NCBI RefSeq assembly: GCF_011008565.1
Contig: NZ_JAAIWK010000002.1
Span: forward strand, 186,001-250,000
Reading direction: 5' to 3'
DNA: 64,000 bases
Source: Heyndrickxia ginsengihumi
GTDB taxonomy: Bacteria; Bacillota; Bacilli; Bacillales; Bacillaceae_C
The notes below the pieces were generated by a model, which saw only the letters and a list, made by a program, of their open reading frames with translations, was not told where the DNA came from and ran no database searches. This document shows positions 9,643 through 19,210 of the stretch, in pieces (position 1 is the stretch's first letter; every line of letters begins with the position of its first letter). The position numbers and the translations under genes are program-made.

Positions 9643-10044
9643 ATGGTAGATAAGAAAATTGTGCCGTATGATGTTATCGGGGAACAAAAACTCCACCAAC
9701 TCGTCGATGCTTTTTATAGTCGAGTTGCAAAACATCCAGATTTAATTCCTATCTTCCCAAAAGATTTAACTGAAGTTGCTAGGAAGCAAAAGCAATTCCT
9801 CACACAATTTTTAGGTGGACCACAACTTTATACTGAGGAACACGGACATCCGATGCTGCGTGCGCGTCATATACCGCACGAGGTGACACCAACAAGAGCA
9901 AAAGCATGGTTGTCTTGTATGAGTCAGGCAATGGATGAAGTTCATTTAACCGGTGCAATACGTGAATATATTTTTTCAAGACTTACTTTAACAGCACAAC
10001 ATATGGTGAATACACCGGATGATACGCTTGGTGAAGAACATTGA
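9643..10044 (+). CDS. yjbI: Group II truncated hemoglobin YjbI
   Basis: A 133-residue 2/2 globin of the HbO type that binds oxygen or NO at a heme. The B-helix Tyr is visible in FYSRV, and the proximal His lies in the [10 protein letters not shown] segment. ATG 9643 is chosen because AAGGAG sits 8 bases upstream; the open frame 11 codons earlier lacks a site. The last codons overlap the next gene, yjbH, by 4 bases (TTGA), implying translational coupling. Pairing with the Spx adaptor YjbH suggests a redox or nitrosative-stress theme, and YjbI has been tied to YjbH in B. subtilis. Confidence 0.93.
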   Translation: MVDKKIVPYDVIGEQKLHQLVDAFYSRVAKHPDLIPIFPKDLTEVARKQKQFLTQFLGGPQLYTEEHGHPMLRARHIPHEVTPTRAKAWLSCMSQAMDEVHLTGAIREYIFSRLTLTAQHMVNTPDDTLGEEH

Positions 10045-10901
10045 AAAATTTTATCGAAATGATGCAAGAAGCAGGTTGTCATTCAGAAAATAGGCCATTA
10101 GAAATTTACGTTTTTATTGATCCCCTTTGCCCGGAGTGTTGGGCTTTAGAGCCTATTTTAAAAAAGTTACGATTAGAATATGGATTATATTTTCGTTTAA
10201 GACATGTTTTAACTGGAAAACTGACGAACTTAAATGTAAACGCAAAAAAGTGTTCGGCAATAGCTGAACATTGGGAGAAAACCGCAAGTAGGACCGGAAT
10301 GTCTTGTGATGGCAGTTTATGGATCGAAAATCCGATCACATCTCCACATATCGTTTCAATTGCTATTAAGGCAGCTGAACTTCAAGGCAAAAAATGCGGC
10401 ATACGTTTTTTGCGGAAAGTACAAGAGGTTGTATTCTTAGAAAAACAAAATATTTCAGATATTGATGTCTTAATGGACTGTGCTGAACAAGCCACATTGG
10501 ATGTAAATGAATTTTTTAATGATATTCATTCTGAAAGTGCTGCAAAAGCTTTTCAATGTGATTTAAAAATCACATCTGAAATGGACGTAACCGAAACACC
10601 TTCTTTAGTCTTTTTTAATGAAAACATTGAAGATGAAGGGTTAAAAATTACAGGACTTTATTCATATGAAGTATATGTCCAAGTTATTTATGAAATGTTA
10701 GGCAGCACCCCATCACCGTTGCCATTGCCGCCATTAGAAGCATTTCTTAAATTATATGGCCTTGTCGCCTCAAAAGAAATTGCCGTCGTTTACGATAAAA
10801 CGATTGATGAGGTTGAAAAAGAGTTAAAGAAATGGTTGCTGCAGCAAAAGGTAAAAAAAATTAATGGAAAACATGGTTCATTTTGGAAATATATTCAATG
10901 A
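10041..10901 (+). CDS. yjbH: ClpXP adaptor protein YjbH/SpxH
   Basis: YjbH binds Spx and delivers it to ClpXP for degradation. The 286-residue protein has a DsbA/FrnE-like thioredoxin fold: [16 protein letters not shown] near residue 20 contains the CPEC motif, and [10 protein letters not shown] near residue 190 is the cis-Pro strand. The C-terminal part ends in a charged helical tail. The start TTG 10041 overlaps the yjbI stop and has GGTGA 6 bases upstream. Its substrate, Spx, is encoded about 5 kb away. Confidence 0.93.
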   Translation: MKNFIEMMQEAGCHSENRPLEIYVFIDPLCPECWALEPILKKLRLEYGLYFRLRHVLTGKLTNLNVNAKKCSAIAEHWEKTASRTGMSCDGSLWIENPITSPHIVSIAIKAAELQGKKCGIRFLRKVQEVVFLEKQNISDIDVLMDCAEQATLDVNEFFNDIHSESAAKAFQCDLKITSEMDVTETPSLVFFNENIEDEGLKITGLYSYEVYVQVIYEMLGSTPSPLPLPPLEAFLKLYGLVASKEIAVVYDKTIDEVEKELKKWLLQQKVKKINGKHGSFWKYIQ

Positions 10902-10902
10902 T

Positions 10903-10970
10903 AAAGAACCTAACGAGATGATGACGATCTTAACTTGATAATCGTAGATTCATCTTGTTAGGTTCTTTTT
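10903..10970 (+). terminator. Terminator after yjbH
   Basis: A long, slightly interrupted stem starting AAAGAACCTAAC and closing GTTAGGTTCTTTTT, 1 base after the yjbH stop. Confidence 0.85.
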
Positions 10971-10997
10971 ATAAGGTCGTTTTTAAAAAAAGGAAGG

Positions 10998-11100
10998 GAT
11001 GCTCCGCTCCAAGTTGCTCGCTTTCCGTGAAGTTTTGTTTCTTCCCCGGGCGTAGCCGAGTCCGTTCGGAGATTCTCATCGGCAATGACTCTCCCCTTTC
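10998..11100. repeat. Degenerate GC-rich intergenic repeat
   Basis: A GC-rich noncoding block with words such as GCTCGCTTTCCG and CCCGGGCG resembles, in inverse orientation, the block at 17008-17086 (GCGAAAAGCGAG). It looks like a decayed copy of an intergenic palindromic element common in Bacillus genomes. It has no credible gene. Confidence 0.5.
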
Positions 11101-11150
11101 ACCCCCACCAATTTTTTGCTGAAAAACAGAGCTTTTTAAAATATAAAAAG

Positions 11151-11255
11151 AAAAAGACCTTGTCATGACAAGGTCTTTTTCAACACGAACAAAGGGGATG
11201 GGAGAAATTTTTCACGGTCAAACAAAGGGGTATATGTTTGCTTGTGATCAACTTC
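11151..11255 (-). ncRNA. roxS: RoxS (RsaE) regulatory small RNA
   Basis: Read on the minus strand from about 11255, the sequence contains the conserved RoxS/RsaE parts: a short 5' lead, ACCCCTTTGTTTG, then AAAAATTTCTCCCATCCCC and CCTTTGTT, and finally a terminator that is a perfect 30-base palindrome (11151-11180) ending in TTTTT. The C-rich motifs ACCCC, CTCCC and TCCCC are those used to pair with ribosome-binding sites of central-metabolism and redox mRNAs. Location beside yjbH matches B. subtilis. The predicted length is about 105 nt. Confidence 0.93.
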
Positions 11256-11292
11256 ACGTATATAATATACCACCGTTATAATTTGAATGCAA
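11242..11292 (-). promoter_or_regulatory. roxS promoter with Rex-like operator
   Basis: A minus-strand -35 TTGCAT (11292-11287) and -10 TATATT (11269-11264) are 17 bases apart. TTGTGATCAACTTCACGT at 11242-11259 agrees with the Rex consensus TTGTGAA-N4-TTCACAA at 11 of 14 positions and overlaps the likely start. Rex repression of roxS when NAD+/NADH is high is established in B. subtilis. Confidence 0.7.
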
Positions 11293-11382
11293 GTAAATGA
11301 TCATATTTTCACATAATCGTCAAATTTGAATATTCCATACAAAAAAGCATATGTTTTTATGAATGCTTTTTTATAGGGGATG

Positions 11383-11574
11383 ATGACAACGAAAACTTAC
11401 TTGTTACCATTTTTTATCTTTATGATTGTTTTTTCATTTATTTTAAACATATTTGGTTTAATGAGGCTGCTTCCTATTTATATTACTTCTCCACTTCTTT
11501 TCATTGTCATTTGCTTATTTATTATATATTTAAATGGCCGCAATAGATTCAAAGGCTTCACATTAAAAAAGTAG
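11383..11574 (+). CDS. Small membrane protein of unknown function
   Basis: A 63-residue protein with two hydrophobic segments (about 5-27 and 31-50) and a basic C-terminal tail (NGRNRFKGFTLKK). AGGGG lies about 5 bases before ATG 11383; an ATG one codon earlier is possible. It lies between roxS and pepF, where B. subtilis has the small gene yizD, but I cannot confirm homology. A hairpin (AAAAAAGCAT / ATGCTTTTTT, 11341-11371) stands just upstream and a clear terminator follows the stop. Confidence 0.55.
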   Translation: MTTKTYLLPFFIFMIVFSFILNIFGLMRLLPIYITSPLLFIVICLFIIYLNGRNRFKGFTLKK

Positions 11575-11615
11575 CCAACTTGAGTGTTTTGCACTCATGT
11601 TGAGCTATTTTTTTT
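11572..11615. terminator. Terminator between the small membrane gene and pepF
   Basis: An imperfect stem TAGCCAACTTGAGTG / CACTCATGTTGAGCTA is followed by eight T on the plus strand. The stem includes the stop codon of the upstream small gene. Confidence 0.75.
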
Positions 11616-11655
11616 ATGAAAACTACTGTTTATTCTTATACTTTAAGCAAAGAAA

Positions 11656-13488
11656 TTATTTAACAGAGCCTAAAAGTAATTGTTCCAGCTCATTTAACCT
11701 CTCTTCAAATACTTTTAATGCGTCTTCGATAGGCTTAGATGATGTCATATCAACGCCTGCCTTTTTCAATACTTCGATTGGATAATCAGAGCTTCCTGAG
11801 CTTAAGTAACCAATATAGCGTTCAACAGCAGACTCGCCTTCTTCTAAAATTTGTTTACTTAATGCTGTGGCCGCACTAAAACCTGTGGCGTATTGATAAA
11901 CATAGTAATTGTAATAGAAATGTGGAATACGCGCCCATTCTAATCCAATTTTTTCATCTATTACTAGATCTTCTTCACCAAAATATTTTTTATTAAGCGC
12001 ATAATATTCATTTGTTAATAGCTCAGCGGTTAAAGCTTCCCCACTTTGAGCCTTTTGATGAATCAAGTGCTCAAACTCTGCAAACATCGTTTGCCGGAAA
12101 ACGGTTCCTCTGAATCCTTCTAAATAATGATTTAGCAAGTAAATTCGCTTTTGCTCATCATCAATAGTCTTTAATAAATAATCATTCAACAACGATTCAT
12201 TGCATGTTGATGCAACCTCTGCAACAAAAATCGAGTAGTCACCGTACGGATATGGCTGTGTTTTACGAGTTAGATAACTATGAACACTATGTCCTAATTC
12301 ATGTGCAAGCGTAAAGACGTTATCAATATTATCTTGCCAATTCAACAAAATATATGGATTTGTTCCATAAGCACCAGAGGAATATGCCCCACTTCTTTTT
12401 CCTTTGTTTTCAACAACATCAATCCAGCGGTTTTCAAACGCTTCCTTTAGTATATTAGCGTAATTTTCACCAAGCGGTTTTAGACCATCTAATACCATAT
12501 TTTTTGCCTTTTCATAGGAAACTTCCATATCAACGTCTTGTACAAGCGGCGTATATAAATCATACATATGGAGCTCGTCTACACCTAATACTTTTTTACG
12601 TAACTTTACATAACGTTTTAATAAATGTAAATGTTGGTTCACAGTTTCGACTAATTGATCATACACTGTTTCCGGAATATTATTGCTGGCCAATGCTGCC
12701 TGTCTCGCAGACTCGTAATGGCGAATGTTGGAAACAACATTATTTTTCTTCACTTGCCCACCTAGTGTGCTAGCAAAGGTATGTTTAAAAGTACCGTAAG
12801 TGTCATATAACTTTTCAAACGCTTCTTGACGGACCCGGCGATTTTTACTTTCTAATAAATGAGTATAACGTCCATGTGTAATTTGAATTTCTTCACCGTT
12901 TTCATCAATAATCGTTGGAAATTCCAAATCAGCATTATTCAGCATTCCAAATGTAGAACTTGAAACATTCATTACTTCCGATGTTTTTGCTAATAATGCC
13001 TCTTCAGCTGTAGATAAAATATGGGGACGCATCGTATTAATTTCTTCTAATGCATGTTCATAAACCTTAAGCTGCTCATTCTCCTTTAAAAAGGATGATA
13101 TTTTTTCTTCATCAATTGCAAGAATTTCTGGAACAACATAAGCAAAAGCGCTCCCTATTTGCGCTGATAAACTTCTTGCTTTACTATCTAAACCTTGATA
13201 AAAAGAATTTGATGTATCCTGATCATAGCGCATATGAGCATATGTAAATAATTTTCCAAACCTTTCTGTTACTTCATCTTGAAATTTCAATGCAGCGTAA
13301 AATTGTTCAGCGCTGTCTCCCAATTTCCCTTGATATTGTGGTGCCTTTTTGAGGAGCTCTTTAATCTCTTGATATTCTTTTTCCCAATCATCATCGGTTG
13401 CAAATATATCTTCTAATCTCCACGTCAATTCTTTATCAATTTCACTACGATTAGGCAATGCTTTAACTTTCTTTTCATTTGTTGACAT
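11656..13488 (-). CDS. pepF: Oligoendopeptidase F (M3B zinc metallopeptidase)
   Basis: Cytoplasmic zinc endopeptidase that cuts oligopeptides. The 610-residue length fits PepF. The zinc site HELGH is near residue 395 (LAHELGHSVHS), with the downstream Glu in the VAEVAS helix. ATG 13488 has GGAGG 7 bases upstream; six in-frame codons before it include that site and are not coding. It follows coiA by about 60 bases in the same orientation. In B. subtilis overproduction affects sporulation signalling, probably by peptide turnover. Confidence 0.95.
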   Translation of the reverse strand: MSTNEKKVKALPNRSEIDKELTWRLEDIFATDDDWEKEYQEIKELLKKAPQYQGKLGDSAEQFYAALKFQDEVTERFGKLFTYAHMRYDQDTSNSFYQGLDSKARSLSAQIGSAFAYVVPEILAIDEEKISSFLKENEQLKVYEHALEEINTMRPHILSTAEEALLAKTSEVMNVSSSTFGMLNNADLEFPTIIDENGEEIQITHGRYTHLLESKNRRVRQEAFEKLYDTYGTFKHTFASTLGGQVKKNNVVSNIRHYESARQAALASNNIPETVYDQLVETVNQHLHLLKRYVKLRKKVLGVDELHMYDLYTPLVQDVDMEVSYEKAKNMVLDGLKPLGENYANILKEAFENRWIDVVENKGKRSGAYSSGAYGTNPYILLNWQDNIDNVFTLAHELGHSVHSYLTRKTQPYPYGDYSIFVAEVASTCNESLLNDYLLKTIDDEQKRIYLLNHYLEGFRGTVFRQTMFAEFEHLIHQKAQSGEALTAELLTNEYYALNKKYFGEEDLVIDEKIGLEWARIPHFYYNYYVYQYATGFSAATALSKQILEEGESAVERYIGYLSSGSSDYPIEVLKKAGVDMTSSKPIEDALKVFEERLNELEQLLLGSVK

Positions 13489-13550
13489 GAAACAGCCTCC
13501 ATTCATAATTGTATTTGTATTACAATTCTATCCTACATGATAAATTCCTG

Positions 13551-14762
13551 CTATTCATATGTCTTTTTTGCAGCGAAGAATTCCAACTTCAACTTCTTTT
13601 CCATCCGTATAACCTCTTCCATATTCTTTGGAATGGGAATTGATTTATTCATAATATATTTTCTTTTCTTCACTTCCTTTAAATATCCCAATCTAATAAG
13701 CAATTGTGTATATTGATGAAGCATTTCATCTTTAACATCTTGGTATATAAGAGGAAAATGACGTAAATGAAGATAACGCTGTTCCATCCTTTTTCTGAAG
13801 TTTTCATGGATTTGTTTAAAAGTAAGCGCTTGGCCATTTTTAAGATTTCGCAAATTATCAATCCAATAATAAAATTGCCATTCAATAGCATGTTCTCTGC
13901 AAATCATCATTTGTTTAAGCGGTAAGCCAATAATAGCTGGTAAATATAGAGGGTGTTGATCGTGTAAATATACTTCTCTTAAAAATGGATCTTTAAAACC
14001 TTTTCCATATTTAAGTTTCGTGTGGATCCATTCCTTTCTCAATTGAAACCATTTTTCATAAAAGCCATTATTCATACTTGTAGAAATCAGTTGATGTGCT
14101 AGAAGTGGAAATGTTATAGAATAAAGTGGTTGTTGTGTAATATTTGCGATTACAGTAGTTAAAGATACTGGCATAAGTTGTGTGAGAATGTGGAATTGTC
14201 GATTTTGCGGAGAATAGCTAAAAAGGTAAAATCCCTTTTTATAGTCATAACGGATAAATGCCATTTGAAAATCGGTCAATTGAAACCTGTGCTCTCCTAC
14301 TACTTTCTGATAAGGTAATCCGCCTAATATCCAAACGGGGATGATGTGCTCTTCTAAGTATCCTTTTGTTCGTTTTATTATTTGTTGCATCGGAATTTTT
14401 GAGCACTGATATTCTATGGCAAATAATTGCCGGTTAAGTTTCACAAGAAGATCTGCCTTTTGTTGGATAACAGAGATAAATGTTTCAACTTGCGGCTCTA
14501 ACAGCTGTCGTTTTAACCATTCGTAAAAATCTTTTTTTGCTTGCAAATGTTGGAAGCTTTCGTGTTTGGAAGTATATAAGCAGTCATTATTTTTCACATG
14601 GGCAAAATGTGGTAATTTATATTTACCAATTTTTAATAAAACAGGCTGATAACAATGACAGCAAAAAAATGTTTGTTGTTCCTTTAATTCCCGTAAACTT
14701 TCTCGCTTATGAAAAAACAACAAATTAATACATTCACCATCTTGATTCATTGCGGTAAACAA
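13551..14762 (-). CDS. coiA: Competence protein CoiA
   Basis: CoiA is a competence-induced protein needed for transformation, acting on incoming DNA or recombination. The 403-residue product begins MFTAMNQDGE like other CoiA proteins. A CCHC-type segment (FFCCHCYQPV, near residue 35) followed by a HFAH motif suggests a zinc-binding N-terminus. A restriction-endonuclease-like region follows, with IEYQCSKIP at about 130. The start is TTG 14762 with AGGAG about 11 bases upstream. comK, the competence regulator, is also in this window. Confidence 0.9.
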   Translation of the reverse strand: MFTAMNQDGECINLLFFHKRESLRELKEQQTFFCCHCYQPVLLKIGKYKLPHFAHVKNNDCLYTSKHESFQHLQAKKDFYEWLKRQLLEPQVETFISVIQQKADLLVKLNRQLFAIEYQCSKIPMQQIIKRTKGYLEEHIIPVWILGGLPYQKVVGEHRFQLTDFQMAFIRYDYKKGFYLFSYSPQNRQFHILTQLMPVSLTTVIANITQQPLYSITFPLLAHQLISTSMNNGFYEKWFQLRKEWIHTKLKYGKGFKDPFLREVYLHDQHPLYLPAIIGLPLKQMMICREHAIEWQFYYWIDNLRNLKNGQALTFKQIHENFRKRMEQRYLHLRHFPLIYQDVKDEMLHQYTQLLIRLGYLKEVKKRKYIMNKSIPIPKNMEEVIRMEKKLKLEFFAAKKTYE

Positions 14763-14883
14763 TAAGTATCATTCTCCTTATTATTGATATAAAAATAGTC
14801 GTTTATAATGGGCAAGAGATGTAACAAACAGCATTTTATTAATAATATGACATTCATCTCATCTTTCCTGCACAAAAATAAAA

Positions 14884-14910
14884 AAAATCGATGAAATGAT
14901 CATCGATTTT
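14884..14910 (-). terminator. mecA terminator
   Basis: Perfect stem AAAATCGATG / CATCGATTTT with a 7-base loop, running into A-rich plus sequence that reads as a T-run on the minus strand. It overlaps the mecA stop codon by one base. Confidence 0.85.
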
Positions 14911-15581
14911 TATTGTTGATTAAAAAATGTATTAATTGTAGAGAAAACATTTTCTTTCATAATTATTTTACCGTATTCCTCTAGTCGATGTATGGTGACA
15001 GGAGATTCTTCACCGAATTCAAGCATACGACTTAATATATCATCAATGTCTTCTTCTTCAAATTCATGGGCTGGAAACTCTACATACAAATAGTAGCGAT
15101 TTTCAAAATTGAAAAGCTTTGTTAGTACGTTTTCAAATTGATCTACTTTTGCCAAAGAAATCAAATCTTCAAATTCTTTAAACACCATGACCATTTCATA
15201 TATTTGCGATGCATCTTCACCTTCTTGAGAATCAGACTCTTCAAAATGGTCAGCAAAAAATTCAGCAAATGGTTCAGTCAATGGTATATTTTTAAGTTTA
15301 TCTTCTGGAATTGGTAATTCAAAACGCTGGCCATCTTTTGACAATTGCGCTTTTGTTACTAATACTTCAAGTCCTTTTTCTAAAGCCTGAACTTGAATCC
15401 ACAATGGGCCATCTGGAATAAATTCTTCCTCGTGATGAATTTCATCCATCATCTCCCAGAACAGTTCTTCGCTTCTTTCTCGGTCATACCAAATTTCTTC
15501 GCGATTAAAGCCACGTTCCTCTATATCTATATACGAAATATAAAATTTAACTGTGTTTTCATTGATCCGTTCAATTTCCAT
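14910..15581 (-). CDS. mecA: ClpC adaptor protein MecA
   Basis: MecA links ComK to the ClpC-ClpP protease and promotes ClpC assembly. The 223-residue protein starts MEIERINENTVKFYISY, the usual MecA N-terminus, has an acidic linker near residues 110-135, and a C-terminal ClpC-binding domain. ATG 15581 has GGGAGAG about 7 bases upstream. The frame stays open for 54 more codons upstream with ordinary codon use, which is unusual and is listed as a finding. Its target ComK is encoded at 52 kb. Confidence 0.95.
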   Translation of the reverse strand: MEIERINENTVKFYISYIDIEERGFNREEIWYDRERSEELFWEMMDEIHHEEEFIPDGPLWIQVQALEKGLEVLVTKAQLSKDGQRFELPIPEDKLKNIPLTEPFAEFFADHFEESDSQEGEDASQIYEMVMVFKEFEDLISLAKVDQFENVLTKLFNFENRYYLYVEFPAHEFEEEDIDDILSRMLEFGEESPVTIHRLEEYGKIIMKENVFSTINTFFNQQ

Positions 15582-15926
15582 ACATCTACTCTCCCTTCTA
15601 TCGAATAAGTGTTGAAGGGACTGTTCCCCCAAGTAAGGCACATGTATGATTAATCGTAACTCATATTGTACACCTTGTACTTCTATTTTATGATAAAAAG
15701 AGCTTAAAGGGAAATAAAATTGCTTCCCATTTTCAAATTCCACTATCGCCTATTTTGCTAATATGATTATTAAGCATTATCAATTATTTTCTTTATAGTC
15801 TTGTTTTATGTATTTTATCTAATTTTATTACTTTATTCAAGACGAAATTTTCTAAAATTATTTAACGTTTTAAGAATACATAACACAGCTCCTATATATT
15901 CTTAAACCCTAAAAGGGATGCGCTAA

Positions 15927-15956
15927 AAAACACCTTCTTTCGTGAGAAGGTGTTTT
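15927..15956 (-). terminator. spx terminator
   Basis: Perfect stem AAAACACCTTCT / AGAAGGTGTTTT, 20 bases after the spx stop, with a T-run on the minus strand. Confidence 0.85.
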
Positions 15957-15976
15957 ATATTTATTAAATCATACTA

Positions 15977-16372
15977 TTAGTTAACAAGTTTTTGAGCTTC
16001 CCTAAGTTGAAACGTACGAACTTTTCGAGGCAAGAAACGACGAATTTCATCCTCATTATAACCAACTTGTAGACGCTTCTCATCAACAATGATTGGTCTT
16101 CTTAATAACCCTGGGTTATGTTGGATTAATTTATATAATTCTTGTAATGGCAGAGCATCTAAATCAACATTTAACTTTTGAAAAGTTTTTGAACGAGTTG
16201 AGATAATTTCATCAGTTCCATCTTCGGTCATACGCAAAATTTCTTTAATTTCGTCCAACGTCAGAGGTTCCGAAAAAATATTTCTCTCTTTATATTCAAT
16301 TTGATTTTCTTCCAACCAATGTTTTGCTTTTCTGCAAGATGTGCAACTAGGTGAAGTGTATAATGTTACCAT
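15977..16372 (-). CDS. spx: Transcriptional regulator Spx
   Basis: Spx binds the alpha C-terminal domain of RNA polymerase and reprogrammes transcription under disulfide stress. All key residues are present: redox switch Cys10-Thr-Ser-Cys13, Gly52 at the alpha-CTD contact, and Arg92 in [10 protein letters not shown]. The length of 131 is standard. The C-terminal tail LREAQKLVN is the part recognised for YjbH/ClpXP turnover in the family. Unlike B. subtilis, no yjbC precedes it; the upstream 600 bases are noncoding. Confidence 0.96.
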   Translation of the reverse strand: MVTLYTSPSCTSCRKAKHWLEENQIEYKERNIFSEPLTLDEIKEILRMTEDGTDEIISTRSKTFQKLNVDLDALPLQELYKLIQHNPGLLRRPIIVDEKRLQVGYNEDEIRRFLPRKVRTFQLREAQKLVN

Positions 16373-17007
16373 ATATCATTCACACTCCTATATATAATAT
16401 TTGATATGCTGCTTCATTAAATTATTACATTATTAAATTAAAATAACTTTAAAGAAACAATGTATATTATGTATTATACACCAAAAGCACAATGATGGAT
16501 ATACTTTTTGGAAAAATATATCTTCACTTGGTTTCTTAGCTATTTACTAAACTATACCACTCCACATTTTACTTAAACATAAAACTGGAAATGCTTTAAA
16601 TGATTTTCAATCTCACTATACTTATTATAAGTTACTTTCATTAATATTCAATTAAAATTCGATTAATATTAAATATTTTTTTCAGAATGTTCAATATCTG
16701 CATAAATAATATAAAGTAATTAAGGACAAAAAACAATTTAGGATCGTCTAATGACTGAATAAAAAACCAATCCTCACTTTGTTACTATTTAAGATTTACT
16801 AAAACTTCTGCAGAATGTACGCAACAAGTGCAAATGAAACGGCTCTCTGCCGCCGTGGAAATTACTCCCCCCTTTTATAAACTAACAATATTTTACATAT
16901 CTTTATAAAGATGACTGTTTTTAAATCGATGTTGTTCATCAAATCGTTCATTAAGACACCAATCTGGCGGAAAGATGCGAAATCCATGCAGGATTAGCGG
17001 AATTGAT
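16373..17007. other. Long noncoding region upstream of spx
   Basis: No gene is visible in this AT-rich stretch. On the minus strand a TATAAT at 16478-16473 could be the -10 of an spx promoter with a roughly 90-base leader; its -35 is poor, as expected if alternative sigma factors contribute. The part from 16830 to 16860 has GC-rich words (CTGCCGCCGTGG) that look like decayed intergenic repeat. Confidence 0.4.
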
Positions 17008-17086
17008 GAAACCCCCTAGGCGTGCAGCGCCGAGGCGGCTCAGCATCCGCCCGCGAAAAGCGAGCATCCTGGAGCAAAAATCCGGA
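17008..17086. repeat. GC-rich intergenic repeat copy
   Basis: GC-rich block with the pattern CCCCCTAGGCG, GCGCCGAGGCGGCTCAGC, CCGCCCGCGAAAAGCGAGC and CTGGAGC, a form I recognise as a widespread Bacillus intergenic repeat. A short open frame crosses it but has atypical composition and no ribosome-binding site. Confidence 0.6.
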
Positions 17087-17110
17087 AATTATCATCCGTA
17101 TAAAAAGCTA

Positions 17111-17154
17111 AAAAAACACCCCGTAAATGTTAGTTTGTTGGCTAACATTTACAG
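17111..17154 (-). terminator. opp operon terminator
   Basis: Stem GTAAATGTTAG / CTAACATTTAC extended by G-C pairs, followed on the minus strand by TGTTTTTTT, about 45 bases after oppF. Confidence 0.9.
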
Positions 17155-17199
17155 GGCAGTTCAATTTGGCTACAGTCCAAAAAAGATTTAAATTATTTC

Positions 17200-18138
17200 C
17201 TATTTAAATGTGCTTTTATAATGTTTAAATTCCTTTTCAGAACAATATACAAAATGATTTGGTGCAACTTCACGCATTTTGACTTCTTCACCTTGCTCAT
17301 AATTATGAATAGCAGGATCATATATTTTCCTAACACGTGTACGTTCATAATCTGGATCTGGTAAAGGAATGGCTGACAATAATGATTGTGTATAGGGGTG
17401 AAGCGGATGGTTATACAAATCATTTGCTGGAGCTAATTCAACTAATTTACCGAAATACATAACACCAATACGGTCACTTATATATTTAACCATTGATAAA
17501 TCGTGTGCAATGAACAAATAAGTTAACCCGCGTTCCTTTTGCAATTTTTTCAATAAATTAACGACTTGTGCCTGTATAGAAACATCAAGTGCTGAAATTG
17601 GCTCATCAGCAATAATAAATGATGGCTCAACAGCCAATGCACGCGCAATACCGATCCTTTGTCGCTGACCACCTGAAAATTCATGTGGATATCGATTCGC
17701 ATGTTCACGATTCAAGCCGACCGTTTCAAGTAATTTATATACTCTATCCATTCTATCAGCCTTTGATTTGGCTAATCCATGAATATCAATTCCTTCTGCA
17801 ATAATATCTGCTACTTTCATTCTAGGATTAAGGGAGGCATATGGATCCTGAAAAATCATTTGCATTTCGCGATTAAACTCTTTTAAAGCTTTCCGGGATT
17901 TTTTCTCATGAACATTTCTCCCATTGAAAATAACTTCACCATCAGTCGCGTCATATAACCGAATGATTGTACGTCCAGTTGTAGACTTACCACAACCTGA
18001 TTCCCCTACAAGACCAAGTGTTTCTCCTTTGTAAATATCAAAAGTTAGATCATCTACTGCCCGTACTTCATTTGGTTTGCCAACATTAAAATATTGTTTT
18101 AAATGTTTAATTTCTAATAATTTTTCTTGCGATGCCAA
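17200..18138 (-). CDS. oppF: Oligopeptide ABC transporter ATP-binding protein OppF
   Basis: One of two ATPases that power oligopeptide import at the inner face of the membrane. The 312 residues contain Walker [10 protein letters not shown] near 43, the signature [10 protein letters not shown] near 155, Walker B FIIADEP near 175, and an OppF-type C-terminal extension. It abuts oppD with no gap and is the last gene of oppABCDF. Position between trpS and spx identifies the opp rather than the app system. Confidence 0.94.
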   Translation of the reverse strand: MASQEKLLEIKHLKQYFNVGKPNEVRAVDDLTFDIYKGETLGLVGESGCGKSTTGRTIIRLYDATDGEVIFNGRNVHEKKSRKALKEFNREMQMIFQDPYASLNPRMKVADIIAEGIDIHGLAKSKADRMDRVYKLLETVGLNREHANRYPHEFSGGQRQRIGIARALAVEPSFIIADEPISALDVSIQAQVVNLLKKLQKERGLTYLFIAHDLSMVKYISDRIGVMYFGKLVELAPANDLYNHPLHPYTQSLLSAIPLPDPDYERTRVRKIYDPAIHNYEQGEEVKMREVAPNHFVYCSEKEFKHYKSTFK

Positions 18139-19191
18139 TTACTTTCCCTCCTTTTCAAGGTCAGTTGCTTTAAACTTATGCATACGTTTCTTCACCGCTT
18201 CCGGGGGCTCCACTTTAGGTGCATCTGGATGGAGCAACCACGTTGCAGCATAATGCGTATCTGAAACTTTAAACATCGGCGGTTGTTCTTCTAGATCGAT
18301 TTTCAATGCATACTGATTACGCGCAGCAAAAGCATCTCCTTTAGGAGGATTTAATAAATCTGGCGGTGTACCTGGAATTGCATATAGTTCTTCGTCACTT
18401 TCATCCAAACTCGGCATCGAGCTGATTAATCCCCATGTGTAAGGATGTTTTGGATTATAAAAAATTTCATCCACAGTGCCAACTTCAACAATTCTGCCAG
18501 CATACATAACTGCGACACGATCTGCGACATTTGCCACTACTCCTAAATCATGTGTAATAAAGATAATAGAAGTATTAATTTTCTTTTGTAATTCTTTCAT
18601 AAGCTCAAGAATTTGTGCTTGAATGGTTACATCTAATGCTGTCGTTGGTTCATCAGCAATTAATACTTTCGGATTGCATGCAAGAGCAATCGCAATGACA
18701 ACACGTTGTCTCATCCCGCCCGAGAATTGGTGAGGATATTGTTTAAAACGAGCCTCTGCATTAGGGATTCCGACTAATTGCAGTAATTCAATAGCACGTT
18801 TTTTTGCATCCGCCTTTGATAAATGTTGATGTTTATGCAAAGGTTCCATAATTTGTTTGCCAACTGTCATTGTTGGATTTAAAGATGTCATTGGATCCTG
18901 GAAAATCATTGAAATATCTTTCCCGCGAATTTTTTGCATTTGGCTTTCTTTTAGTTTAATTAAATCTTTATCTTCGAACATAATGTGACCTGATTTAAAT
19001 TCTGTTGTACGATCAGGCAGCAATCTCATAATTGACTTTGTCGTAACAGATTTACCCGAACCTGATTCTCCTACGATCGCCAATGTTTCACCTTCATGCA
19101 AATCAAAACTAACACCACGAATCGCTTGTACTTCACCAGCAAATGTATGGAAAGAAATGTGTAAATCCTGTACTTCTAATATTTTCTTCAT
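18139..19191 (-). CDS. oppD: Oligopeptide ABC transporter ATP-binding protein OppD
   Basis: The second Opp ATPase. ATG 19191 gives 350 residues ([13 protein letters not shown]) and has GAGGTG 9 bases upstream; 22 further in-frame codons would overlap oppC and are unlikely. Motifs are Walker [10 protein letters not shown], signature FSGGMRQRV, Walker B VLIADEP, and the C-terminal oligopeptide-transporter extension with [10 protein letters not shown]. It forms a heterodimer with OppF. Confidence 0.94.
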   Translation of the reverse strand: MKKILEVQDLHISFHTFAGEVQAIRGVSFDLHEGETLAIVGESGSGKSVTTKSIMRLLPDRTTEFKSGHIMFEDKDLIKLKESQMQKIRGKDISMIFQDPMTSLNPTMTVGKQIMEPLHKHQHLSKADAKKRAIELLQLVGIPNAEARFKQYPHQFSGGMRQRVVIAIALACNPKVLIADEPTTALDVTIQAQILELMKELQKKINTSIIFITHDLGVVANVADRVAVMYAGRIVEVGTVDEIFYNPKHPYTWGLISSMPSLDESDEELYAIPGTPPDLLNPPKGDAFAARNQYALKIDLEEQPPMFKVSDTHYAATWLLHPDAPKVEPPEAVKKRMHKFKATDLEKEGK

Positions 19192-19210
19192 CTTGTTGTT
19201 CACCTCACTC

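Noticed and set aside
10969-11166. 65-codon minus-strand frame
   Set aside because: It runs through a GC-rich repeat and the RoxS terminator; no ribosome-binding site and no protein-like composition.
17003-17191. 62-codon frame upstream of the opp terminator
   Set aside because: It is formed by the GC-rich repeat and the opp terminator; its Arg/Pro-rich start reflects the repeat.
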